From: Tenuifilum thalassicum
GTDB lineage: Bacteria; Bacteroidota; Bacteroidia; Bacteroidales; Tenuifilaceae
Direction of reading: 5' to 3'
NCBI RefSeq assembly: GCF_013265555.1
Contig: NZ_CP041345.1
Span: forward strand, 1,100,581 to 1,164,580
DNA length: 64,000 nt
In this document: positions 26,712-34,811 of the stretch, piece by piece
Layout of the letters: each line of letters begins with the position of its first letter
Position numbering within the stretch: the first letter of the stretch is position 1
Program-made: the position numbers and the translations under genes
The notes under the pieces: generated by a model
Told to the model about the DNA's origin: nothing
Databases searched by the model: none
The model's input: the letters and a program-made list of their open reading frames with translations, nothing else

Positions 26712-29700
26712 CTAGTTCTGATTAACGGTTTGACGTTCCTTTTCTGCTTTTACTAGTTCATTTAACTTATCGGTAGCTTCATCAATTATTCCGTCATCGG
26801 TATTAGTATATCCGTCTAATACGCTTTGAAGTGTAGCTTTAGCTTGGAAGAAGTCGTTTTGAGCAGCATAGGTTTCGGCTAAAAGGATAAAACTTTTTGC
26901 CAACCAGTATTGGTGTGGAGTGTTATTTTCGGCAAAAGAAAACACTTCCGATTCTGTTCGGTTGTATTCTCCTCGTTGGAAATAGATAAGTGCCTTCATA
27001 TATTTTGATTCCGCACCCTCAACTGTTTTTAGGTTTTGGGCAACTTTAGAGAACTCAATTAACGCATCATCGGTTTTATTTAGGTGGAAGTATGCATGTG
27101 CTAGCTTAAACCTAGTTTCTCTTTCAATTTCAGGCGATATTTTTTCTGTTGATATCACATTTGGTGCTATGATTGTTACTTGATCATATTTATTTAGGTT
27201 GTATGCACATCTTAGTTTTCCAATTCGAGCATCTAAAAGATTCTTCTTTATTTCTGCAACCGATTCTAGCTTATCGTAGTATTCATAAGCTTTTTCAAAT
27301 TCCTCTTGCTCAAAGTAGAGGTTGCTTAGCTTAATAAGACTTTTTTCGGTGAAGTTATTCTTTGGCTTTTCAGCTATTGTAGATAAACACTCAATCGCTT
27401 TATCGTTACTATTAATTCTGGTATAACAATCAGCCATGTAGAAAAGCGCATTAATTATAAAGTTGCCCTGTGGGTTTTCTTCTATATACGAATTGAATGT
27501 CTGGATTGATTTCTCACAGTTACCCGTGAGATATACTTTTTCTGCAGCCATGTAGCTAAGCGAATCCTTCTCAGCAACGCTGATATTTGCTATATTACCA
27601 AGTTTTGATGCGTAGTTGAAGTATGAGTCTGCATCGCCTTTATCAATGTAAATATTTCGTATTCCTATAAGCGCATTTTTTGCTTCGGCTGAGTTTGGAT
27701 AACTTTCAACTACTTTTTTGTAGTAAACTAATGAGTTATCGGGGTCGTTAGCATTATAGTATAAAAGTCCTAGCTGGACTAATGCCTTGGGATAGTAGCT
27801 ACTATTAGGATAGTCTTTCTCTATTATTTTGTAATACTCAATGGCAGTTTTGTAATCTTCAATGCTATTATAAGCTTCAGCAATTTCAAATATAGCATCA
27901 TCATAGTAGCTAGAACTGGGGTACTTTTCTACAAGCTGCTTAAGGGTGTTAATTTTTTTCTCTGGTCGGTTAACTAGCCCCAAAGAAAATCCTCGTTGAA
28001 AAAGAGCATAATCTGCATCTAGTAAATCCATATTTGCCGCTTTTTCGTAATAGTCAATACCTGCCCAGTATCGACGTTGTATGAAAAAGCAATCGCCAAT
28101 ACGATTGTATGAGTCGGCAACAAGATTGCTTGGTTTCTTTTCGTTTAGATTGATATATTTTCTGTACCAAGCAATTGCATTATCATACTGCTTGAGTTTA
28201 AAATAAGCGTAGCCTAGGTAGTAATGAGCAATCAGATACTCATCAAGAGTAAAAGCACCTGGCGTTAGGATAAATTTCTCGTAGTTTGTGGCAGCGTTTT
28301 GGTATTCACCTATCCTGTAATATGATTCTGCCATCCAAAAAATAGCTTGTGCTGCAATTTGCTGGTTATAGCCAGCATGTTCCAACGAAAGTGAGAACAT
28401 CTTAATTGCGCTATTATAATCTAAGTTTTGAAAAAGTTCTAATCCTCTGAAGAATGCAGCGCGTTGGAGGGCTGTTTTGATAGTCGCATCTTTATTTGTG
28501 ATTTTTTCGAGCGCTGCTACAGCCTCCTTATAGTTTTTTGAACTGAGATAGGCAAGTGTAAGGTAGTTGTATGCCTCGTCGATTCTTGGGGAGTTTGGAA
28601 AAAGCTTAATGTAGGTGTTAAATGCATCAATAGCTTCGTTGAAGGGGGCATAAAGTTGCTCATAGGTCAGCTTGGCAAAGTTAAAAAGGGCATCTTCCTT
28701 AATAACCTTATCAAAATCAAGCTTTGATGCAAGACCAAAGGCTTGACGGGCTTTGCTCTTGTCGTTCAGTTTTAGATAGCAATCGGCCAAGTGGTAGTTG
28801 GCATTCTGACTAAGCGAATCGTCGAACGTAGCTACACGTTCAAGGTATTTTGCAGCATCTTCGTACTTGTTATTTTTATAGTAAGCAAACCCTAATAGAT
28901 AGATATCTTCACGTGACAGTTTTTCCTTATATCTTTCCTCATAAAGTTTAAGATAGGTTAAAGAGCTATCGTACATTTTTAGTTTAAAAAATGCATCTCC
29001 AACAATTTTTGCTATTTCCGATGCCCGTTTGCTTTTATTTTCTTTTGCAAGTTTAGGAGAGTATTCGGTAACCTTTTTATAATCGCCCTCAAGATAGTAG
29101 ATGTGTGTTATGTAGTATGGAACAATGGGTGCAAAAAGCTCATCGTTTTTCAGCTTTTTAAAACCTTTAAGGGCGGTAGCATAATTTTTTTGTAAATAGG
29201 CAATATGTGAATAGTAATATGTAGCTGGCGACGAAAACTTGTTGTCAATATCCTTAATCTGATATAACCAACGGTTGGCTTGATTATAGTCTTTATTCAT
29301 AAAAAAGCAGTAACCAAGCATGAACTGCCATTCAAACTGTTTTTCTTTGTCCAAGCCATTTCTATTGATTTGAGATAGCCAGTAAATTGCTTTAGAATAC
29401 TTTTTTAGCTGATATTGAATTTTCCCCATGGCGAAGTAGGCTTGGTCTATTAGCTCACTTTCGGGATATTTGAGAATAAATTGTCCGATAAGATATTCAG
29501 CATCCTGATTGTTAAGCGCAATAGCGCACATTGCAATGTGAAATTCTGTATTTACCCTTTTCTGGTAGTAACCATCGAGTAATGTTTGAAGATAACTTTC
29601 AAATGCCTTTTGAGCATCGGCAAACATTTCCTTCTCGAAAAGGTCAACTGCTTTTTCATACTTAGCATTATCAGAAGAAAGTCTAATGCTTTCCTGAGCA

Positions 29701-29759
29701 AATGAAATTAGACTAATTGAAAATACCAAAGTCAAACATAAAACTAGTTGCTTCTTCAT
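26712..29759 (-). CDS. Large exported TPR-repeat protein
   Basis: The 1015-residue protein has a signal peptide (M-K-K-Q-L-V-L-C-L...S-F-A-Q) and then TPR/BamD-like helical repeats over its whole length. The motifs (F-x-x-A-x-x-Y-Y-x-x-G-x-x-Y; Y-P-x-S-x-x-x-x-x-A) recur more than twenty times. ATG 29759 is preferred over the TTG at 29768. It is followed after 2 nt by the outer-membrane barrel gene, so it may act as a periplasmic scaffold or assembly factor for that barrel. It has no lipobox. Function is not known. Confidence 0.75.
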   Translation of the reverse strand: MKKQLVLCLTLVFSISLISFAQESIRLSSDNAKYEKAVDLFEKEMFADAQKAFESYLQTLLDGYYQKRVNTEFHIAMCAIALNNQDAEYLIGQFILKYPESELIDQAYFAMGKIQYQLKKYSKAIYWLSQINRNGLDKEKQFEWQFMLGYCFFMNKDYNQANRWLYQIKDIDNKFSSPATYYYSHIAYLQKNYATALKGFKKLKNDELFAPIVPYYITHIYYLEGDYKKVTEYSPKLAKENKSKRASEIAKIVGDAFFKLKMYDSSLTYLKLYEERYKEKLSREDIYLLGFAYYKNNKYEDAAKYLERVATFDDSLSQNANYHLADCYLKLNDKSKARQAFGLASKLDFDKVIKEDALFNFAKLTYEQLYAPFNEAIDAFNTYIKLFPNSPRIDEAYNYLTLAYLSSKNYKEAVAALEKITNKDATIKTALQRAAFFRGLELFQNLDYNSAIKMFSLSLEHAGYNQQIAAQAIFWMAESYYRIGEYQNAATNYEKFILTPGAFTLDEYLIAHYYLGYAYFKLKQYDNAIAWYRKYINLNEKKPSNLVADSYNRIGDCFFIQRRYWAGIDYYEKAANMDLLDADYALFQRGFSLGLVNRPEKKINTLKQLVEKYPSSSYYDDAIFEIAEAYNSIEDYKTAIEYYKIIEKDYPNSSYYPKALVQLGLLYYNANDPDNSLVYYKKVVESYPNSAEAKNALIGIRNIYIDKGDADSYFNYASKLGNIANISVAEKDSLSYMAAEKVYLTGNCEKSIQTFNSYIEENPQGNFIINALFYMADCYTRINSNDKAIECLSTIAEKPKNNFTEKSLIKLSNLYFEQEEFEKAYEYYDKLESVAEIKKNLLDARIGKLRCAYNLNKYDQVTIIAPNVISTEKISPEIERETRFKLAHAYFHLNKTDDALIEFSKVAQNLKTVEGAESKYMKALIYFQRGEYNRTESEVFSFAENNTPHQYWLAKSFILLAETYAAQNDFFQAKATLQSVLDGYTNTDDGIIDEATDKLNELVKAEKERQTVNQN

Positions 29760-29924
29760 CTTATACAATTTTGCAGCTTTAAAAATACTAACAATAAAAC
29801 TATTCTATTATTGTTATAGAAATTTTTAATTAACAATTCTATAAAACTTTATAACAAGTTTGGAGTATAAATAATATTGAAAGGAATTTCGTATCTTTAC
29901 AGTGAACCTATAACAAATTAAAAA

Positions 29925-30767
29925 ATGGTTTCGGTAAAGGCAATATATAAGCCAAATCAAATAACTGAAGGTGCAGGGGTTATGGTCCAAAGAATATTAG
30001 GGTTTGAGACACGCTACAATTGTGATCCATTCCTGCTGCTCGATTTTTTTGGTTCAAACAATGAAAAAGATTTTATAGCAGGTTTCCCTGATCATCCTCA
30101 TCGTGGGATTGAAACAATTACTTACGTGCTTAAAGGGGCAGTTAAGCATACTGATAGCATTGGGAATAGTAGTGAAATTTTTGAGGGTGATGTACAATGG
30201 ATGACTGCTGGTAGTGGTATTATTCATAGCGAAATGCCAAAAGCAGATGCAGGCTCGATGTTTGGAATTCAGATATGGGTGAATTTACCTCAGGAATATA
30301 AGATGGTAAAACCCATCTATCGAGAGTTAAAACATGATAAGATTCCTATTGTAGAGACCAGTACTTTACAGCTTAAGATTATTTCTGGTAAGTATAGAAA
30401 GCAGGAAGGAGCCTATACTTCTCCCTATAAACCAATTGATTTGTTTGATGTTAAGCTTTGGCCTGATTCTGTTTTTGATGAGGTTATAACGCCTGAATTT
30501 CAAAACTATAGGTATTATATTTTCTTATACGAGGGCAAGGTCTCGATTCCTGGTTATAAAGATGTTATTGAGGCTCCATGTGTTATAGCTTTAAATTATG
30601 GAACAGTGTTACATATAAAAGCTGAAGATAGTGGTGCCAAGTTTCTTTACTTTGGTGGTGAAGCCAATAATGAGCCAATAGCTTGGCATGGCTCTATTGT
30701 TATGAATACCGACGATGAGATTAAAAAAGCAATTGATGAGTTAAATAATGGAAATTTTATTAAATAA
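29925..30767 (+). CDS. Pirin family protein
   Basis: The 280-residue bicupin has the pirin metal-site region F-P-D-H-P-H-R-G-I-E-T-I near 56-67, with further His and Glu residues around 100-106 (I-I-H-S-E-M). Pirins are iron-binding cytosolic proteins; some have quercetinase activity and others are regulators, so the role here is open. Its stop overlaps the next ATG (TAATG), which couples it tightly to idi. Confidence 0.88.
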   Translation: MVSVKAIYKPNQITEGAGVMVQRILGFETRYNCDPFLLLDFFGSNNEKDFIAGFPDHPHRGIETITYVLKGAVKHTDSIGNSSEIFEGDVQWMTAGSGIIHSEMPKADAGSMFGIQIWVNLPQEYKMVKPIYRELKHDKIPIVETSTLQLKIISGKYRKQEGAYTSPYKPIDLFDVKLWPDSVFDEVITPEFQNYRYYIFLYEGKVSIPGYKDVIEAPCVIALNYGTVLHIKAEDSGAKFLYFGGEANNEPIAWHGSIVMNTDDEIKKAIDELNNGNFIK

Positions 30768-31309
30768 TGGATAAAAATCAAATAGCTCTTGTTAATCAAA
30801 ATGATAATGTAATAGGTTTTAAGGATAAACAACAGGTACACATCGATGGGGATTTACACCGAGCATTTTCAATACTCATTTGTAATGGGAATGGCCAAAT
30901 GTTAATTCATAAAAGGGCCTTTAGTAAGTACCATTCGCCAGGTTTATGGACTAATGCATGCTGTAGCCATCTTACTCAAGGTGAGGAAATGCAGAATGTA
31001 ATATTTGAGCGATTGAAACATGAGATGGGAATTACTTGTAATTTAAACCATCTATTCACATTTCATTACAGGGTTGAGCTTGATAACGGGTTAATTGAGA
31101 ATGAAATTGATTGGGTATATGTAGGAAAATTTGAAGGAAGTCCCAACCCTAACCCCGATGAGGTAAACGATTGGAAGTGGGTCGATATCGATTGGCTGCT
31201 AGATGATATCGAAGAAAATCCTGATAGTTATACCTATTGGTTTAAATATATCCTACAAAATCATAAAGAAGAAGTTGTATTAGCAATCAAACAGTGTTCT
31301 GGTTTATAG
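30767..31309 (+). CDS. idi: Isopentenyl-diphosphate delta-isomerase, type 1
   Basis: The 180-residue Nudix-fold enzyme interconverts IPP and DMAPP. The catalytic Cys lies in W-T-N-A-C-C-S-H (the usual T-C-C is A-C-C) and the catalytic Glu in E-N-E-I-D-W. The start codon shares a base with the pirin stop. The 3' end overlaps the converging copper ATPase gene by 6 nt. It supplies DMAPP for MiaA (encoded at 56.7 kb) and other isoprenoids. Confidence 0.92.
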   Translation: MDKNQIALVNQNDNVIGFKDKQQVHIDGDLHRAFSILICNGNGQMLIHKRAFSKYHSPGLWTNACCSHLTQGEEMQNVIFERLKHEMGITCNLNHLFTFHYRVELDNGLIENEIDWVYVGKFEGSPNPNPDEVNDWKWVDIDWLLDDIEENPDSYTYWFKYILQNHKEEVVLAIKQCSGL

Positions 31310-33487
31310 AGTTATTTTCTTCGATTTCAAAATAAGGCTATTTGAAACCACCGAAACCGAGCTAAAAGCCATTGCCATGGCTGCAATCATTGGATCCAGA
31401 AGCAATCCTGTAAAAGGATATAGAACTCCAGCAGCTATTGGGATACTTATAAGGTTATAAATTGAGGCCCAAAAAAGGTTTTGCTTAATTGTTCTTACGG
31501 TTTGACGCGATATCTCAATTAGTTCGGCAACGGCAATTAAGTCGTTTTTCATTATGGTTACCTGCGATGCATCCATAGCAATATCGGTTCCTTTGCCCAT
31601 TGCAATGCTAATATCAGCAAGGCTTAATGCTTCGGTGTCGTTAATTCCATCGCCTACCATGGCCACCACTTTCCCTTGCTCTCTTAGCTGGTTAATGTAT
31701 TTCGACTTTTCATTTGGAAGCATACCCTTTTGAAAGGTGTCTATTCCTAACTCTTTTGCAATTACATCAACACTTTCGGAACTATCACCCGAAAGCATTG
31801 CAATTTCAACTCCTTTTTGTTTTAAAGCCAAAATGCTGCTTCTAGCGGATTCTTTTAGCCTATCGCTTATTATAATTATAGCTAATAGGTTATTATTTTC
31901 AGAAAAGCCTATAGCAGTTCCGTTGTATTTGTTAAGGGTCTCAGGTTCATTAGAAACTATTCCGTTATCTTTTAGATAGCTTAAGCTCCCAACCCTGTAT
32001 ATCTTACCATTATAGCTGGCTTCAATTCCTTTACCTGGTTTTTCAACTATATTGTCTAGAGTAAAGGAAGAAATGTCAGCATTAATATAATTGAAAATTG
32101 CGGTGGCAAGTGGATGATTTGAATGCTGTTCAATTTTTTTCAGAATGGAATGGTGAATGTCATCATTGCTATACCAATTTATAAGGGTTACTTCGGGTCG
32201 GCCCTCGGTTAGCGTTCCTGTTTTATCAAAAACAACGGTGTTAATTTTACACGATAGCTCTAAGCTATCGGCATCTCTAATTAGAATGTTTTTTTGAGCG
32301 GCCTTACCAATTCCAACCATTATGGCTGTTGGAGTTGCAAGTCCCAAAGCACATGGACACGCAATTGCAAGGACAGCAATAGCCGCAATTAGCCCATGTG
32401 TAAAAGCCATGTCAGGAGCGACAGTTGCCCATATGGCAAATGTTGCTATTGCAATAATAATTATGATAGGAACAAAAATGCTAGCTGTTTTGTCGGCTAG
32501 TTTTTGAACTTTTGGTTTTGAATTTTGGGCTTCGTTAACAGCTTTGATAATTTTCCCAAGTACCGATGCTGAACCAATTTGCTCAGCTACTATATGAATA
32601 ACCCCATTCTGATTCATGGTTCCTGCCCATACCTTTTTGCCTGCCGATTTTTCAACAGGAATAGGTTCACCAGTGATGGAACTCTCATCAACCCAGCTAT
32701 GTCCATTCTGAACTGTGCCATCAACAGGAATCCTTTCGCCAGGTTTTACCATTATCACTGAGCCGATAGCAATTTGGCTTAGGGGTTTTTCAACGAATTC
32801 GTCATTTTCTTTCACCAATGCTGTTTGAGGTTGTAGCCCCATTATCTTTTTAATGGCAGAGGAGGTTTTCCCTTTTGCCTTTTCTTCAAGCCATTTCCCT
32901 AATAAAACAAAGGTAATAATCATTGCCGCTGATTCAAAGTAAAGATGAAGTTCAACTCCGTTAATTGCTAAGTAATTGCTAAATAGCACAGCAAAGAGGC
33001 TATAAAAGTATGAAATGGTAGTACTCACAGAAATAAGCGTGTCCATATTTGTGCTAAAATGACGTATCTGCTTAAGGGCTATTATATGGAACTGACGTCC
33101 AAACCAGAAAACTACAGGAGTAGAAAGGACTAGAGCAATCCAAGGTGTGAATTTCCAGGTTAAAAAGAACATTTGTAAAACAATAATTGGTAGGGAAAAG
33201 ATCATGGAGTAAATAAATCGTTTCCTTAATTTCTGAACAGTATCCTCATTTGGGTTTGCTCCTTCATCTGGTTCTTCAATTATCAAATCGTAACCTATTG
33301 ACCTAACTGCGTCGCGCAGCGACTCTTCAGAAATTGTTTTTGGGTCATACTCAACCCATACTGTGCTACTGGCAAAGTTAACTCCAGCATCCTTAACCCC
33401 ATTTTGACTTTTTAAAATGGTTTCAACACTAAGTGCGCAACCTGCGCAAGACATCCCAGTAACCTGAAAAATTCTTTTTTCCATCAT
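31304..33487 (-). CDS. copA: Copper-exporting P1B-type ATPase
   Basis: The 727-residue membrane pump has one N-terminal heavy-metal-binding domain (G-M-S-C-A-G-C at 11-17). About eight membrane spans follow, with the A-domain S-I-T-G-E-P, the intramembrane metal site C-P-C-A-L-G, the phosphorylation motif D-K-T-G-T-L-T and the hinge G-D-G-I-N-D. The CPC motif and the HMA indicate Cu+ export. A second ATG two codons in is equally possible. It ends inside the last codons of idi. Confidence 0.9.
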   Translation of the reverse strand: MMEKRIFQVTGMSCAGCALSVETILKSQNGVKDAGVNFASSTVWVEYDPKTISEESLRDAVRSIGYDLIIEEPDEGANPNEDTVQKLRKRFIYSMIFSLPIIVLQMFFLTWKFTPWIALVLSTPVVFWFGRQFHIIALKQIRHFSTNMDTLISVSTTISYFYSLFAVLFSNYLAINGVELHLYFESAAMIITFVLLGKWLEEKAKGKTSSAIKKIMGLQPQTALVKENDEFVEKPLSQIAIGSVIMVKPGERIPVDGTVQNGHSWVDESSITGEPIPVEKSAGKKVWAGTMNQNGVIHIVAEQIGSASVLGKIIKAVNEAQNSKPKVQKLADKTASIFVPIIIIIAIATFAIWATVAPDMAFTHGLIAAIAVLAIACPCALGLATPTAIMVGIGKAAQKNILIRDADSLELSCKINTVVFDKTGTLTEGRPEVTLINWYSNDDIHHSILKKIEQHSNHPLATAIFNYINADISSFTLDNIVEKPGKGIEASYNGKIYRVGSLSYLKDNGIVSNEPETLNKYNGTAIGFSENNNLLAIIIISDRLKESARSSILALKQKGVEIAMLSGDSSESVDVIAKELGIDTFQKGMLPNEKSKYINQLREQGKVVAMVGDGINDTEALSLADISIAMGKGTDIAMDASQVTIMKNDLIAVAELIEISRQTVRTIKQNLFWASIYNLISIPIAAGVLYPFTGLLLDPMIAAMAMAFSSVSVVSNSLILKSKKITL

Positions 33488-33500
33488 CGAAAAATTTTCA

Positions 33501-33508
33501 CAAAATTA
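33501..33508 (-). promoter_or_regulatory. -7 element of copA promoter
   Basis: The minus strand reads TAATTTTG, a TAnnTTTG match, 14 nt before the copA ATG. A -33 element is not obvious. Confidence 0.4.
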
Positions 33509-33545
33509 CCTAAAGGTTTAGGAGAATTAATTTTGTATTCTATGA

Positions 33546-33583
33546 TAAAAAACAATGCCAACCCTAAAATGTTTAGGGTTGGC
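33546..33583 (-). terminator. Terminator of GroES operon
   Basis: GCCAACCCTAAA (33557-33568) and TTTAGGGTTGGC (33572-33583) form a perfect 12-bp stem with a 3-nt loop. On the minus strand a T-run follows. Confidence 0.85.
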
Positions 33584-33610
33584 ACTTGATAATTAAATCT
33601 CAAAATTTGA

Positions 33611-33898
33611 TTAAAGTGATTCTGTTTCTACAATTTTAGCTAGAAGGTCGGCATAAGGGATTAGTAAATATTTTTTACCTTCAAATTCAACCTCTGTACC
33701 TGAGTATTTTTTGAACACGACCATGTCATTTACTGAAATCTCAGCATTTTCAATATTCCCTACAGCAACCACTTTTGCCCATTGTGGTTTTTCCTTAGCT
33801 GTATCGGGAATAATGATGCCCGATGATGTAACTTCTTCCGAGTTATCCTCAGTTAAGTCAAGAATAACATGCTGATTTAGTGGAACTAATTCTTTCAT
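33611..33898 (-). CDS. groES: GroES-type co-chaperonin, orphan
   Basis: The 95-residue Cpn10 has the usual features: V-I-L-D at the start, the mobile loop region (S-S-G-I-I-I-P-D-T-A-K-E-K-P) and a G-D/N-M-V-V-F-K-K-Y-S-G strand. The next gene is not groEL but a thioredoxin-glutaredoxin fusion that precedes it by 12 nt on the same strand. It is either the only GroES, moved away from groEL, or a second specialised copy. Membership of the family is firm. Confidence 0.85.
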   Translation of the reverse strand: MKELVPLNQHVILDLTEDNSEEVTSSGIIIPDTAKEKPQWAKVVAVGNIENAEISVNDMVVFKKYSGTEVEFEGKKYLLIPYADLLAKIVETESL

Positions 33899-33910
33899 AG
33901 TGCATTAAAT

Positions 33911-34498
33911 TTATTGGGTTTGAATATTTAGTAATCGTTTAATTTTCTGCTGATCAAATCCTACAACCCACTCACCACCAATATTAGCCTGTGGTACACC
34001 TTGCTGACCAGTCGCTGCAACCATTTGACGAGCAGCTTCATGATCCCTTGACACATCGATATCGGTAAAGATAATACCATTTTTTCTTAAAAAACTCTTT
34101 AATGTGTTACACCAAGGGCAGGTTGGAGTAGAGTAAACCGTTACACTTTTTTGCTGGTTTCCAGCCTTTGCCTTTTGAGCGTAAACTGCGTTTTCAAATA
34201 GCTGCTTATAGAATTGAACATCGTGGCAACCCTTCACAGTATCTTTTAATTCGCCTTTTTCAAAAACCAGTAGCGAAGGTGCACTTGTGATTTTGTAATG
34301 AGTATGAATTTCTGGATAATTAGGAGCATCAACATAAAAGATGCTCTTAGTGTTGGTATTTGATGCTGCTTCGGCAAAAGCACCATATGCACAATCACTT
34401 ACACCCGAACCTTTCTTGTAAACAAGCAGGTATGCCTTTTCTGACTTATCAAGCTGTTCTTTGAACTCACTCAAACTTTTTACCTCTTTCATGGGCAT
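33911..34498 (-). CDS. Thioredoxin-like/glutaredoxin fusion protein
   Basis: The 195-residue protein joins two redox modules. The N-terminal half (~1-105) is thioredoxin-like with a single cysteine (S-D-C36-A-Y-G-A-F) and the cis-proline motif S-A-P-S. The C-terminal half (~115-195) is a glutaredoxin with C127-P-W-C130 and G-V-P-Q. There is no signal peptide if ATG 34498 is the start; a longer frame to 34558 adds a basic, unconvincing extension. It sits 12 nt upstream of an orphan groES, suggesting a stress-related cytosolic unit. Substrates are unknown. Confidence 0.75.
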   Translation of the reverse strand: MPMKEVKSLSEFKEQLDKSEKAYLLVYKKGSGVSDCAYGAFAEAASNTNTKSIFYVDAPNYPEIHTHYKITSAPSLLVFEKGELKDTVKGCHDVQFYKQLFENAVYAQKAKAGNQQKSVTVYSTPTCPWCNTLKSFLRKNGIIFTDIDVSRDHEAARQMVAATGQQGVPQANIGGEWVVGFDQQKIKRLLNIQTQ

Positions 34499-34685
34499 TA
34501 AATATTTAGATGTTAATTTTATTTCGTTACATGAATTCCGAACAAAAAACTTATTCATTAAATGAAACCAACTATAAAAGTTATCAGCCTATAGTTTTCA
34601 AAATGCATACCAAGCATTCAAGAATGTAAATATGTCAATATAAAACTGTCAAATAAAACATTATCTGAAATTATGTCATTTTACT

Positions 34686-34693
34686 TAATTTTG
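34686..34693 (+). promoter_or_regulatory. Possible -7 element ahead of the TPR histidine kinase
   Basis: TAATTTTG matches TAnnTTTG but lies 119 nt before the kinase ATG, so the leader would be long. Confidence 0.3.
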
Positions 34694-34811
34694 CCATTTT
34701 AAAAGTAATGTTTACCACCTTTAATACTGATTTTATCTAAATTATTTACCATACCGACACAATTTTTAGTAAAGTTACGTATTGATTAGTAATTTTAAAT
34801 AAAAAAGGTTG

